NCBI GenBank assembly: GCA_036272935.1
Contig: DATAXP010000071.1
Coordinates: 1-59,173 of the forward strand
Direction: 5' to 3'
Source of the DNA: DATAXP01 sp036272935
Lineage (GTDB): Bacteria; Planctomycetota; Planctomycetia; Pirellulales; PNKZ01
DNA: 59,173 nt
In this document: positions 27,234 to 36,008 of the stretch, piece by piece
Position numbering within the stretch: position 1 is the first letter of the stretch
Layout of the letters: each line of letters starts with the position of its first letter
Made by a program: the position numbers and the translations under genes
The notes under the pieces: generated by a model
What the model was told of the DNA's origin: nothing
The model's database searches: none
The model's input: only the letters and a program-made list of their open reading frames with translations

Positions 27234-30200
27234 CCTGGGCTTACTTCTTTGGTTTGTCGGCCGCGCCAGTCGGCGAAGAATTGGATCACGTAGAAGAACA
27301 CCGGTGTCAGGAAGATACCAAACATCGTCACGCCCAGCATGCCCGCGAACACCGCCGTCCCCAGCGTCTGCCGCATCTCGGCCCCGGCACCTTGCCCGAC
27401 GACCAGCGGCACCACGCCGAGGATGAACGCGAAGCTGGTCATGATGATCGGCCGCAGGCGCAGCCGGCACGCCTCGAGCGTCGCCTGGCGGCGATGGATG
27501 CCCGCTTCGTGGCGCGCCCGGGCGAACTCGACGATCAGAATGGCGTTCTTGCATGCCAGGCCCACCAGCACGACGAACCCAATCTGCGTGAAGATATTGA
27601 TGTCCATGCCGGCTTGCCGCACGCCGTACACGCTGCAAAGCAGGCACATCGGCACCACCAGGATCACCGCCAACGGCAGCGACCAGCTTTCGTACTGGGC
27701 GGCGAGCACCAGGAACACCAACAATACGGCGAGCGCAAAGGCGAACATGGCCGTGTTGCCCGCGTGCAATTGCAGCAAGGCCAGCTCGGTCCACTCGGCA
27801 CGCATCGATTGCAAGAGATGCTTCTGCGCGACTTCCTCGAGCCGTTCAATCGCCTGCCCCGAACTGGTGCCGGGAGCCGCGTTGGCGTTGACCGTGGCGG
27901 CCGAGTACAGGTTGTAGCGCCCCACCATCACCGGGCCGCTCGTCTCGCGCACGTTCAGGATGCTCGCCAGCGGCACCATGCCGCCGCGGTCGTTGCGCAC
28001 CTTGAGCAGCTTCAGGTCGCTCACCTCGGCGCGGAATTTTGAATCGGCCTGCACGTTCACCTGCCAGGTGCGGCCGAAGCGATTGAAGTCGTTGACGTAC
28101 AGCGAGCCGAAGTACACTTGCAGCACGTTGAACACGTCGTCGATGGCCACGCCGAGAATCTTTGCCTCACGGCGATTGATGTCGAGATACAACCAGGTGG
28201 TATCGGCTCGAAAGCTGGTGAACAAGCTTTCGAGCCCCGGGGTGTGGCTTCCTTCGTCGACGATCGCCTGGCTGACTTCTTGCAAGGCGGGCATGCCGGT
28301 GTCGCCGCGGTCCTCGATGACGATCTTGAACCCGCCGGCGGTGCCGAGCCCTTCGATCGGCGGAGCGCCGAAGATGTTCACCACGCCGTCGCGCACTTCG
28401 GCGCCGAACAGATCGTTAAGCTCGGAGGTGATGCGATCGGCCGAAAGGCCTTCCTGAGCGCGGTGGTGTGCTTCGTCGAGCATCACGTACATCGTGCCGA
28501 AGTTCGGCGCATTGGCGCCGAGCAAGATCGACTGCCCGGCGATGGCGACCGTGTGGGCCACGCCCGGCACGCGCTCGGACAGTTGCTCGATCTGGTGCAT
28601 CACGTCGGTCGTGCGCCCCAGCGAAGCCGAATCGGGCAGCCGCACGTTGACCAGCAGGTAACCCTTGTCGGCCGCGGGGATGAAGCCGGTCGGCGTGTTC
28701 TCGAACAGATCGTACGTCAGGTACAGCAGCCCACCATAGAGGGCGAGGATCAGCAAGCTGCCGCGCAACATCAGTCCGACACTGCCGACGTAGGCCGAGG
28801 TGAACCAACCGAACACCACGTTGAACGCGCGGAAACTCCAACCGAGGACGAAATTGATCACCGGCGCGATGACCGCGCCGCCGATCAGCCCCAGTGCGGC
28901 GGCGACCCACGGCAAATAAGCCTGCGGAATCTTCTCAAGCCCCGGGATGGCCATCCCGGGGTTCGCCAGCCAAGGCGCCAAGAACGCATATCCCAGCCAG
29001 CCGCCGACCAGGGCCAGGCCCGCTTTCGGCAACGCGTCGCCGTGCCCCTGCGATTTGGGCTTCAGCAGCAGCACCGCCAGCGCCGGGCTGAGCGTGAGCG
29101 AGTTGAACGCCGAGATCACGGTCGAAATGGCGATCGTAAGCGCGAACTGCCGGAAGAATTGCCCGATGATGCCCGAGATGAACGCGCAGGGGACGAACAC
29201 CGCGGTCAGCACCAGCCCCACGGCGACCACGGGGCCGGCCACCTCGTCCATTGCCTGGATCGCGGCGTCGCGCGGCGACATGCCATGCTCGATGTGATGC
29301 TCGATCGCTTCGACCACCACGATCGCGTCGTCCACGACGATGCCGATCGCCAGCACCAGGCCGAACAGCGTGAGCGTGTTGAGGCTGAACCCGGCAGCGG
29401 CCATCGCGGCGAACGTGCCGACGATCGCCACCGGCACGGCGACCAGCGGAATGATTGCCGCCCGCCACCCTTGCAGGAACACCAGCACCACGATCGCCAC
29501 CAGGGCCACGGCGTCGCGCAGGGCGACGAACACCTCGTTGACCGATTCCTGGATGAACGGTGTCGTGTCGTAGACGATCGAGTAATCGAGCCCCTCGGGG
29601 AAGCGCTGCCGCAGCTCGTCCATCTTGTTCCGCACCGACTGGGCGGTGTCCAGGGCGTTGGAGCCGGGCAACTGATACACCGAGAGCGCGACGCTCGGCT
29701 GGCCGTCGAGCGTACACAGTTGGTCGTACCCTAGCGCCCCTAGCTCCACGGTGGCCACGTCGCGCAGGCGGGTCAGCCGGCCGTCGGGATCGGAGCGGAT
29801 GATCATGTCGGCGAACTGCTCTTCGTCGGTGAGCCGGCCGAGCGTGCTCATCGTGTATTGGAAAATTTGCCCGTTGGGAGCCGGTGGCTGGCCGATCTGC
29901 CCGGCCGCCACTTGCACGTTCTGCTGCTCGATGGCATGTACTACATCGTTGGCACTGAGATTGCGCACCGCCATTTGATTCGGATCCAACCACACGCGCA
30001 TGCTGTAATCGCGCTGGCCGAGGAAGGTGATATCGCCTACGCCATTGAGCCGGCATAGCTCGTCGCGCAACTGGATGGTGGCGTAGTTGCTCAGATATAA
30101 GTTGTCGCGGCTGCGGTCGGGCGAGAACAGGTTGACGATCAGCAGCACGCTCGGCGATTTTTTCTTCACCGTCACGCCGCGGCGCATCACCAGGCCGGGA

Positions 30201-30556
30201 AGGATCGGCTGCGCCAGCGACACCCGGTTCTGCACCAGAATCTGCGCCAGGTTCAGATCGGTGCCGGGATGGAACGTCACCGTCAGCGCGTAGACGCCGT
30301 CGTTCGTACACTGGCTCGACATGTACATCATGTCTTCGACGCCGTTCACCTGCTGCTCGATCGGGGCGGCCACCGTGTCGGCCACCACCTTGGAGTTCGC
30401 GCCGGGGAAGACTGCCCACACTTCGACGGTCGGCGGCGTGATATCGGGATACTGCGTGACCGGCAGCGTAAAGATGGCGATCGCGCCGGCTAGCGTGATC
30501 ACGATCGACAGCACACTGGCGAAAATCGGGCGATCGATGAAAAAGCGAGAGAACAT
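27230..30556 (-). CDS. AcrB/HAE1-type RND efflux pump
   Basis: A 1108-residue inner-membrane proton antiporter. The start MFSRFFIDRPIFASVLSIVI is typical of HAE1 pumps. Twelve membrane helices lie in two blocks (about 10-30 and 340-560; about 600 and 920-1090), with two large periplasmic loops. The proton-relay aspartates are in GIVVDDAIVVVEAIE (helix 4). The second-repeat motif GLACKNAILIVEFAR is also present. The LALIL-like drug family is implied only by relatives. No adaptor (AcrA) or outer-membrane TolC gene lies within the window, so either these are elsewhere or the pump works with the LptD-like or other OM proteins. Confidence 0.93.
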   Translation of the reverse strand: MFSRFFIDRPIFASVLSIVITLAGAIAIFTLPVTQYPDITPPTVEVWAVFPGANSKVVADTVAAPIEQQVNGVEDMMYMSSQCTNDGVYALTVTFHPGTDLNLAQILVQNRVSLAQPILPGLVMRRGVTVKKKSPSVLLIVNLFSPDRSRDNLYLSNYATIQLRDELCRLNGVGDITFLGQRDYSMRVWLDPNQMAVRNLSANDVVHAIEQQNVQVAAGQIGQPPAPNGQIFQYTMSTLGRLTDEEQFADMIIRSDPDGRLTRLRDVATVELGALGYDQLCTLDGQPSVALSVYQLPGSNALDTAQSVRNKMDELRQRFPEGLDYSIVYDTTPFIQESVNEVFVALRDAVALVAIVVLVFLQGWRAAIIPLVAVPVAIVGTFAAMAAAGFSLNTLTLFGLVLAIGIVVDDAIVVVEAIEHHIEHGMSPRDAAIQAMDEVAGPVVAVGLVLTAVFVPCAFISGIIGQFFRQFALTIAISTVISAFNSLTLSPALAVLLLKPKSQGHGDALPKAGLALVGGWLGYAFLAPWLANPGMAIPGLEKIPQAYLPWVAAALGLIGGAVIAPVINFVLGWSFRAFNVVFGWFTSAYVGSVGLMLRGSLLILALYGGLLYLTYDLFENTPTGFIPAADKGYLLVNVRLPDSASLGRTTDVMHQIEQLSERVPGVAHTVAIAGQSILLGANAPNFGTMYVMLDEAHHRAQEGLSADRITSELNDLFGAEVRDGVVNIFGAPPIEGLGTAGGFKIVIEDRGDTGMPALQEVSQAIVDEGSHTPGLESLFTSFRADTTWLYLDINRREAKILGVAIDDVFNVLQVYFGSLYVNDFNRFGRTWQVNVQADSKFRAEVSDLKLLKVRNDRGGMVPLASILNVRETSGPVMVGRYNLYSAATVNANAAPGTSSGQAIERLEEVAQKHLLQSMRAEWTELALLQLHAGNTAMFAFALAVLLVFLVLAAQYESWSLPLAVILVVPMCLLCSVYGVRQAGMDINIFTQIGFVVLVGLACKNAILIVEFARARHEAGIHRRQATLEACRLRLRPIIMTSFAFILGVVPLVVGQGAGAEMRQTLGTAVFAGMLGVTMFGIFLTPVFFYVIQFFADWRGRQTKEVSPG

Positions 30557-30733
30557 GGGGCGAGCGGCGAGCTTTCAGCGAGTACGGTGAGGCGAGTGCG
30601 GCCGGGCAGGTGGGGCATAGCGGCCCGGTCGGTATCTCGAATTCTAACTACCGATCGGTTATCGTAAATGATCTGGCTCGCTTGTGGGGCACGCAGCCAG
30701 GGGAATCGCCTGCACGCCTGCCGAGTTTACGAA

Positions 30734-31774
30734 ATGCCTCCCGCGAACCCCGAGCCCTGGCAACAAGGGCAAGTTGCCCGTGGCACCTTTCCAACGGTGC
30801 GCCTACGACGGCTGCGCCAGAATCCACTGGTGCGGCAGTTAGTTCAGGAAACGCGCCTGCATCCGCGCGACCTGGTGCTGCCGATGTTTGTGCGTTCGGG
30901 GGTGAACCTGCGGCATCCGATCCCGTCGATGCCCGGACACTTCCAGTACTCGCTCGACACCTTCGAGCAAGAGATCCGCACGAACTTTGCCGCGAGGCTC
31001 GGCGGCATCCTGCTGTTCGGTGTGCCGGCGTACAAGGACAACACCGGCAAAGAAGCGCTCAGCGACGAGGGCATTATCCAGCGTGCCGTGCGCGTCGCGA
31101 AGCAGGCGGCGCCGAACCTGATGATCATTACCGACGTTTGCCTGTGCGAGTACATGGAGCACGGCCACTGCGGGGTCGTGGTGAAAAGCCCAGGCGGAAA
31201 GTACGAGGTCGACAACGACGCGTCGCTCGACCTGCTAGCCCGCGAAGCGGTGAGCCACGCCCGGTCCGGGGCCGACATGGTCGCCCCCAGTGCGATGATG
31301 GATGGCCAGGTCGGCGCGATCCGCACGGCACTCGACCAAGCCAACTTTTCGCATGTGCCCATCATGAGCTACGCGGCCAAATACGCTAGCGCGTTCTACG
31401 GACCATTTCGTGAGGCGGCCCAAAGCACGCCGCAGTTCGGTGATCGCCGCAGCTACCAAATGGACCCCGCGGGCCGCGCGGCCGAAGCGATGCGCGAGAT
31501 CGAACTCGACCTGGCCGAAGGGGCCGACATTATTATGGTGAAGCCAGCGCTGGCGTACCTCGACATCGTGCGCCAGGCGGCCGATCGCTTTCCGCAAGTG
31601 CCGCTGGCGGCGTATAACGTCTCTGGCGAGTACGCCATGATCAAGGCGGCCGCCGCCCAGGGCTGGATCGACGAGCGCGCCACGGCGTTCGAGACGCTGA
31701 CAGCGATCCGCCGCGCCGGTGCGAGCATTATCCTCACCTACTGGGCGCGCGACGTGTTGCGCTGGATGTCCTGA
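30734..31774 (+). CDS. hemB: Delta-aminolevulinic acid dehydratase (porphobilinogen synthase)
   Basis: From the ATG at 30734 the protein has 346 residues. The zinc cysteines are in TDVCLCEYMEHGHCG. The two Schiff-base lysines are in PIMSYAAKYASAFYGPF and DIIMVKPALAYLDIV. The YQMDPAGRAAEAMREI and VPLAAYNVSGEYAMIKAA segments complete the active site. It condenses two aminolevulinates to porphobilinogen in tetrapyrrole synthesis. hemL follows after 41 bases. An earlier start at 30668 is open, but its residues are not conserved in character. Confidence 0.96.
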   Translation: MPPANPEPWQQGQVARGTFPTVRLRRLRQNPLVRQLVQETRLHPRDLVLPMFVRSGVNLRHPIPSMPGHFQYSLDTFEQEIRTNFAARLGGILLFGVPAYKDNTGKEALSDEGIIQRAVRVAKQAAPNLMIITDVCLCEYMEHGHCGVVVKSPGGKYEVDNDASLDLLAREAVSHARSGADMVAPSAMMDGQVGAIRTALDQANFSHVPIMSYAAKYASAFYGPFREAAQSTPQFGDRRSYQMDPAGRAAEAMREIELDLAEGADIIMVKPALAYLDIVRQAADRFPQVPLAAYNVSGEYAMIKAAAAQGWIDERATAFETLTAIRRAGASIILTYWARDVLRWMS

Positions 31775-31815
31775 GCGCGGCCGCTCGCCAACCCCCGGGG
31801 CCGTTCGGAGCAGCC

Positions 31816-33102
31816 ATGTCACGCGATCGCAGTCGTCGAGCATTTGCCCGCGCCAAGCAGCTCATTCCTGGCGGCGTGAACAGCCCGGCGCGCGCCTTCG
31901 GCGCCGTCGGCGGCGAGCCGATCTTCTTCGAGCGCGGCGAAGGCGCGTACCTGGTCGATCTCGATGGCAACCGTTACCTCGACTACATCGGTTCCTGGGG
32001 GCCGATGATCCTGGGGCACCGTCATCCGCGCGTCACTGCGGCGCTAGCCGAGGTGATCGAGCGCGGCACCAGCTTCGGCGCACCGACCGAGGCCGAAAGT
32101 GAGTTGGCCGAGATGATCATCGCGGCCGTGCCGTCGATTGAGCGCGTGCGGCTGGTGAACTCGGGGACCGAGGCGACGATGAGCGCCATCCGCTTGGCGC
32201 GCGGGTTCACGGGTCGCGACCTGATCGTCAAGTTCGCCGGCAACTATCACGGCCATGTCGATAGCCTGCTGGTAGCCGCCGGCAGCTCTGCAGCGACGCT
32301 CGCCGTCCCCAACTCGCCGGGCGTCACGGCCGGCACCACCCGCGACACCGTGGTGCTCGAGTACAACGATGCCGACGCGGTGCGCGAGCTGTTCGCGCGG
32401 CTGGGAGACAAAATCGCCGGCGTGATTCTCGAGCCAGTCGTCGGCAACATGGGCTGCGTCGTGGCCACGCCCGAGTTCCTGTTGGCGCTGCGTGCCGAAA
32501 CACAAAAGCACGGCGCGCTGTTGATCTTCGACGAAGTGATGACCGGGTTCCGCGTCGCGTACGGCGGGGCGCAGAGCCTGCTGCGGATCGCCCCCGACTT
32601 GACGACGCTGGGCAAGATCGTCGGCGGGGGGCTGCCGGTCGGCGCCTACGGTGGCCGCGCTGATGTGATGGATCACGTGCTTCCAGTCGGCAAGGTGTTC
32701 CAGGCGGGAACGCTATCGGGCAATCCGCTGGCGACCGCGGCGGGAATCGCCACGCTGCGGGTGCTGCGCGACGAGGCGCCGTACGAGCGGCTGGAAATGT
32801 TGTCGAGCCGCTTGGCCTCGGGGCTTGTCGAGCGGGCGCAGCGTGCCGGGATACCGCATACGCTGGCCGCGGTCGGCAGCATGATGACGTTCTTTTTCCA
32901 CCCTGGTCCGGTGAGCAACTGGACCACGGCCAGCCGTGCCGACACGCAGCGCTACGCACAGTTCTTTTGGGGACTGATCGAGCGCGGCATCTATTTTCCG
33001 TGTAGCCAGTTCGAGGCGCTGTTCGTCTCGACGGCCCACACCGAGGACGACATCGCGCGCACAGTCGACGCCGCCGGCGACGCGCTCGATGCATTGGCTT
33101 AG
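31816..33102 (+). CDS. hemL: Glutamate-1-semialdehyde 2,1-aminomutase
   Basis: A 428-residue class-III aminotransferase-like PLP enzyme. The active-site lysine is in TLGKIVGGGLPVGAYGG. LIPGGVNSPARAFGAVGGEP at the start and DGNRYLDYIGSWGPMILGH and SGTEATMSAIRLARG segments are diagnostic of HemL. It makes aminolevulinate from glutamate-1-semialdehyde in the C5 pathway, directly before HemB, and the gene order supports a hem operon. The hemA (glutamyl-tRNA reductase) gene is not in the window. Confidence 0.96.
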   Translation: MSRDRSRRAFARAKQLIPGGVNSPARAFGAVGGEPIFFERGEGAYLVDLDGNRYLDYIGSWGPMILGHRHPRVTAALAEVIERGTSFGAPTEAESELAEMIIAAVPSIERVRLVNSGTEATMSAIRLARGFTGRDLIVKFAGNYHGHVDSLLVAAGSSAATLAVPNSPGVTAGTTRDTVVLEYNDADAVRELFARLGDKIAGVILEPVVGNMGCVVATPEFLLALRAETQKHGALLIFDEVMTGFRVAYGGAQSLLRIAPDLTTLGKIVGGGLPVGAYGGRADVMDHVLPVGKVFQAGTLSGNPLATAAGIATLRVLRDEAPYERLEMLSSRLASGLVERAQRAGIPHTLAAVGSMMTFFFHPGPVSNWTTASRADTQRYAQFFWGLIERGIYFPCSQFEALFVSTAHTEDDIARTVDAAGDALDALA

Positions 33103-33163
33103 TTTAGCCGGCGAGCTTGCTCGCCGCGTTTCGCCGCGCGGCGAGTAAACTCGCCGGCTAAAC
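33102..33163. repeat. Nested inverted repeat after hemL
   Basis: GTTTAGCCGGCGAG (33102-33115) and CTCGCCGGCTAAAC (33150-33163) are perfect 14-base reverse complements. Inside, CTCGCCGCG (33120-33128) pairs with CGCGGCGAG (33137-33145). The outer arm begins at the last base of the hemL stop codon. With no T tract it is not a classic terminator, but it could stop or protect the transcript. It resembles the other short palindromic elements in the window. Confidence 0.75.
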
Positions 33164-33329
33164 GGATTCACCCGCGCCGGCACTGCTGGCGCCCCGCAGA
33201 GCGAATCGCTCGGAATCGCTGCGGCTCGGCGGCTGCAAGAGCCGAAATAATTTGCATGACCGTCAGACTCACGCGCCGCTAGCGGCGCGCGCGTGAAATT
33301 GATGTGTTGGCTTCGGCGGGGGGGAGTTC

Positions 33330-34217
33330 ATGCAGGCGTATCTCCGTGCGCGCTCGGTGCTGGCCCTGGCAGGCATGTTGCTTGCGCTGGCCGGCTCGGT
33401 CCGCGCCGCTCCTGGTAGCGGCGGTTCGGCGAGCCGCGCGGCACGCGACGAGGCGTTGCGCGCCCTGCCGCTGGCCAAGCTGCCTCCCGAGCCGCGTGCC
33501 CGGCTGGCGAAGGTCGTCAACGACACGACTATCTTCCGCCATCTGCCGACGCAAGTGATCGAGTGCGATCCGACGTTCTACCTGTTCCTGGTCGAGCATC
33601 CGGAAGTGGTGGTGAACGTTTGGCGCGTGCTGGGGATCAGCGACGTGCGGCTCGACAGGACCGAAGACAACATCCTCCACGCCAACGATGGCGCGGGGAC
33701 CACCGGCGATGTGGAAATGGCGTATCACAGCCACGACGTGCACGTGTTCTACGCGGCGGGGCGCTACGACGGGCCGATCTTTCCGCGTCCGATGCAGGGG
33801 CAGTGCGTGCTGTTGCTGCGGACTTCGTACGTGCGCGAAACCAACGGCAAGTACCACGTCACCTGCCGGCTCGATTCGTTCCTGCACATCGAGAACGCCA
33901 CGCTCGAGATGCTCGGCAAGGTGATGCAGCCGTTCGTCGGCCAGATTGCCGACCACAACTTTCGCGAGACGACGCTGTTCGTTTCGGGACTCAACCAGGC
34001 CGCCGAGTGCAACCTGACCGGCATCCAGGAAGTCAGCGCGCGGATGAAAGAGGTGCGGCCGGAAATTCGCCACCGCTTCGTCGAGCTGAGCGAGCAGTTG
34101 GCCGTACAGGCGGCGCTGGCCGAAACCGCCGCCGTACACGCGGCGGCACGCGAGCAGACCGGTCAAGCACCGCGCACCTCGCGCCGCCCTTCGACCGACG
34201 GCGCCACCGCCCGCTAG
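33330..34217 (+). CDS. Secreted protein of unknown function
   Basis: The 295-residue protein has a GGGGGAG ribosome site upstream of the ATG. A signal peptide (MQAYLRARSVLALAGMLLAL, cleavage near VRAAP) is followed by an alanine-rich, basic linker. A compact domain (about 60-235) has TQVIECDPTFYLFLVEHPEV, HDVHVFYAAGRYDGPIFPRP and HVTCRLDSFLHIENATLEML. The C-terminus (from about 245) is alanine- and arginine-rich and probably disordered. I do not recognise the family. It resembles other exported planctomycete proteins of unknown role. No operon partner: hemL ends 227 bases before and the CPBP gene runs toward it. Confidence 0.75.
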   Translation: MQAYLRARSVLALAGMLLALAGSVRAAPGSGGSASRAARDEALRALPLAKLPPEPRARLAKVVNDTTIFRHLPTQVIECDPTFYLFLVEHPEVVVNVWRVLGISDVRLDRTEDNILHANDGAGTTGDVEMAYHSHDVHVFYAAGRYDGPIFPRPMQGQCVLLLRTSYVRETNGKYHVTCRLDSFLHIENATLEMLGKVMQPFVGQIADHNFRETTLFVSGLNQAAECNLTGIQEVSARMKEVRPEIRHRFVELSEQLAVQAALAETAAVHAAAREQTGQAPRTSRRPSTDGATAR

Positions 34218-34251
34218 GCTTAGCCGCCGCATTCATGCGGCGCCGGCTCTG

Positions 34252-35172
34252 TCACTCGGCGCCTGCGAGTACGCTCGCCGCCAGCGCCGCCATGCTCGCG
34301 GCGTTCAGGCAGGCGTGAACCACGATGCTCGGCCAGATGCGATGCGTGCGCTGGTACAGGTATCCCAGCATCACGGCAAGCACGAACAGCGGGATCGGAT
34401 CGCTGCGCAAGTCGCCCGGCCAGCCGAGATGCAACAAAGCAAAGATCGCTGCGCTGATTGCGATCGGCTCGAGGCGAATCGCCGGTGGTGAGGGATCGAT
34501 CGGCGCGATTCCATCCAGCGATTCATCGACCGGCATTGGCGGCCAGCGCCGCTCGAGCCAGCCTTGCAGCAGCACGCGGAAGATGAACTCCTCGGCCAGC
34601 GGCGCCACGACGACCGCCGTGATCGCCGCCGCGGCAATCAACCCGGGTTCGGGCGCCGCGCGAATCCAGCGCTCGATGGGATGTTCTCCCTTGAACCAGT
34701 GGGTCAGGACCAACTGGATCGCATAAATCGGGATCAAAAGCGCAGCGAACGCCGTCAGGCCCAGCCGCACGTCGGCCGCCAGGTGCGCGGTGTCGAACCC
34801 CAGGTCGGCGGCGCTGGCGCCCAGTCCGTAATGCAGGGCCGCCACCGCCAGTGCCACGGTCAGCAAGTTCGCCGTGGCCGTGCCGAGCAGGATCGCACGG
34901 GCTTGGGCCGGGTCGACATCCGACTCGGCATCATGCGCTTCGGCAGAATCATCTTTCCGATGGCGCTGGAAGCCAAAGGCATGCGGGAGCATCCCCTGTA
35001 ACACGATCGAAACGGCAACGATTGCGAGAACGTGCAGGCCGTTCCAGGGGACGGGTCGGCGCGGCTCGATCGGCTCACGGCGGCGTCGCCACAGCGAGGC
35101 GGCTCCGCGCGCGCTGGCCAGCACCACAGCGGTCAGAAACAGCAACGCCACGAAGTTCGCCAACCACGCCAT
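34252..35172 (-). CDS. CPBP-family intramembrane metalloprotease (Abi-type)
   Basis: A 306-residue protein with about eight membrane helices. The catalytic motifs are present: EExxxR in VVAPLAEEFIFRVLLQGWLE, a histidine in FALLHLGWPGDL, and a further HxxxN-type motif in SIVVHACLNAASMAA. CPBP proteins (CAAX-protease relatives, Abi) cut substrates within membranes. Some protect against bacteriocins or phage. The N-terminal residues MAWLANFVALLFLTAVVLAS form the first helix. The gene runs toward the upstream secreted protein, so the two are convergent with a 34-base gap. Confidence 0.87.
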   Translation of the reverse strand: MAWLANFVALLFLTAVVLASARGAASLWRRRREPIEPRRPVPWNGLHVLAIVAVSIVLQGMLPHAFGFQRHRKDDSAEAHDAESDVDPAQARAILLGTATANLLTVALAVAALHYGLGASAADLGFDTAHLAADVRLGLTAFAALLIPIYAIQLVLTHWFKGEHPIERWIRAAPEPGLIAAAAITAVVVAPLAEEFIFRVLLQGWLERRWPPMPVDESLDGIAPIDPSPPAIRLEPIAISAAIFALLHLGWPGDLRSDPIPLFVLAVMLGYLYQRTHRIWPSIVVHACLNAASMAALAASVLAGAE

Positions 35173-35253
35173 CGCGAATTACCAACTTAGCCAGGAAGCA
35201 GTAAGTGCCGCGAGTCGAGCGGCACCATCCTCAGGTCGATCCATCGGGCACAA

Positions 35254-35313
35254 TTCGTCCGGCTCGGCTCGCCGGACCTACATCTTTCGTCCGGCTCGGC
35301 TCGCCGGACCTAC
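35254..35313. repeat. Two perfect 28-base direct repeats, each palindromic
   Basis: The copies at 35254-35281 and 35286-35313 are identical, separated by four bases (ATCT). Each contains GTCCGG and CCGGAC separated by nine bases, so each can fold as a small hairpin. They lie between the CPBP start and the pgsA stop, in the direction of both genes. With only two units this is not a CRISPR array; it is a short repeat pair of the REP-like class. Confidence 0.75.
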
Positions 35314-35336
35314 GCGTCGTTTTGTAGCATGCCGCG

Positions 35337-35963
35337 CTACCGCAAGAGCCGGATCGCCGCCAACACGTACACAATGCCGGAATACGCTGTCAGCACAGCA
35401 GTGGCCCACACCGACACTTCGACGGCCACGGCCAGCGCTTGCGGTGCGGCCGCGCCGCTGCCGGAGATCGTCGGCCAGCCAAGATAGCCAAGCCCGCATC
35501 CGACCAGGGCGCATTGGGCGACCATCTTCAACTTGCCCGACATCGCCGCCGAGAAGTCGGCCCCCTGCTGTTCGAGGAAGCTGCGCAGGCCGGTGATCAG
35601 CAGCTCGCGCCCGACGACCAGCACCACCAGCCATGCTCGCAAGCCGAGCTCGTGCAGCCCCGAGTTGGGAATCGCCACCAGAAAGATCAGCGAGCCGCAG
35701 ATGATCACTTTGTCGGCGAATGGATCGAGGATGCGCCCCAGCACGGTGATCAGACCGTACTTCCGCGCGAAGTAGCCATCGAGCCAGTCGGTCCCAGCGG
35801 CGATTAGAAAAAGCACGAGGCTGGTGCCGTACCAGCCGAATCCAATGAACCCGAACAGCACCAGCGACAACACCAGCCGGGCGACGGTCAATTGATTGGG
35901 CAGGTTCAACAAGGCCGCGGCAGCCGGTCGCTTGGTCGTCATGTCGTTGGCGGTCGCGGACAT
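35337..35963 (-). CDS. pgsA: CDP-diacylglycerol-glycerol-3-phosphate phosphatidyltransferase
   Basis: A 208-residue membrane enzyme with about five helices. The CDP-alcohol phosphotransferase motif is complete: GTDWLDGYFARKYGLITVLG followed by RILDPFADK, matching DxxDGxxARxxxxxxxxGxxxDxxxD. The NLPNQLTVARLVLSLVLFGF start is typical of PgsA. It makes phosphatidylglycerol phosphate, the precursor of phosphatidylglycerol and cardiolipin. It follows rimO with 45 bases between and both run leftward, so they are likely co-transcribed. An alternative start is the next methionine at 35942. Confidence 0.95.
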   Translation of the reverse strand: MSATANDMTTKRPAAAALLNLPNQLTVARLVLSLVLFGFIGFGWYGTSLVLFLIAAGTDWLDGYFARKYGLITVLGRILDPFADKVIICGSLIFLVAIPNSGLHELGLRAWLVVLVVGRELLITGLRSFLEQQGADFSAAMSGKLKMVAQCALVGCGLGYLGWPTISGSGAAAPQALAVAVEVSVWATAVLTAYSGIVYVLAAIRLLR

Positions 35964-36008
35964 GCCCTGTTGCCTCGCGCTGCTGCGTCCTCGCTGTTGC
36001 GTCGCCTC

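Noticed and set aside
28118..29734. A 538-residue frame opposite the RND pump
   Set aside because: It is rich in His/Arg/Gln with no domain pattern, and the pump on the other strand is unmistakable.
35254..35313. CRISPR array
   Set aside because: There are only two 28-base units with a 4-base spacing, and each unit is itself palindromic, unlike a CRISPR repeat with 30-40-base spacers.
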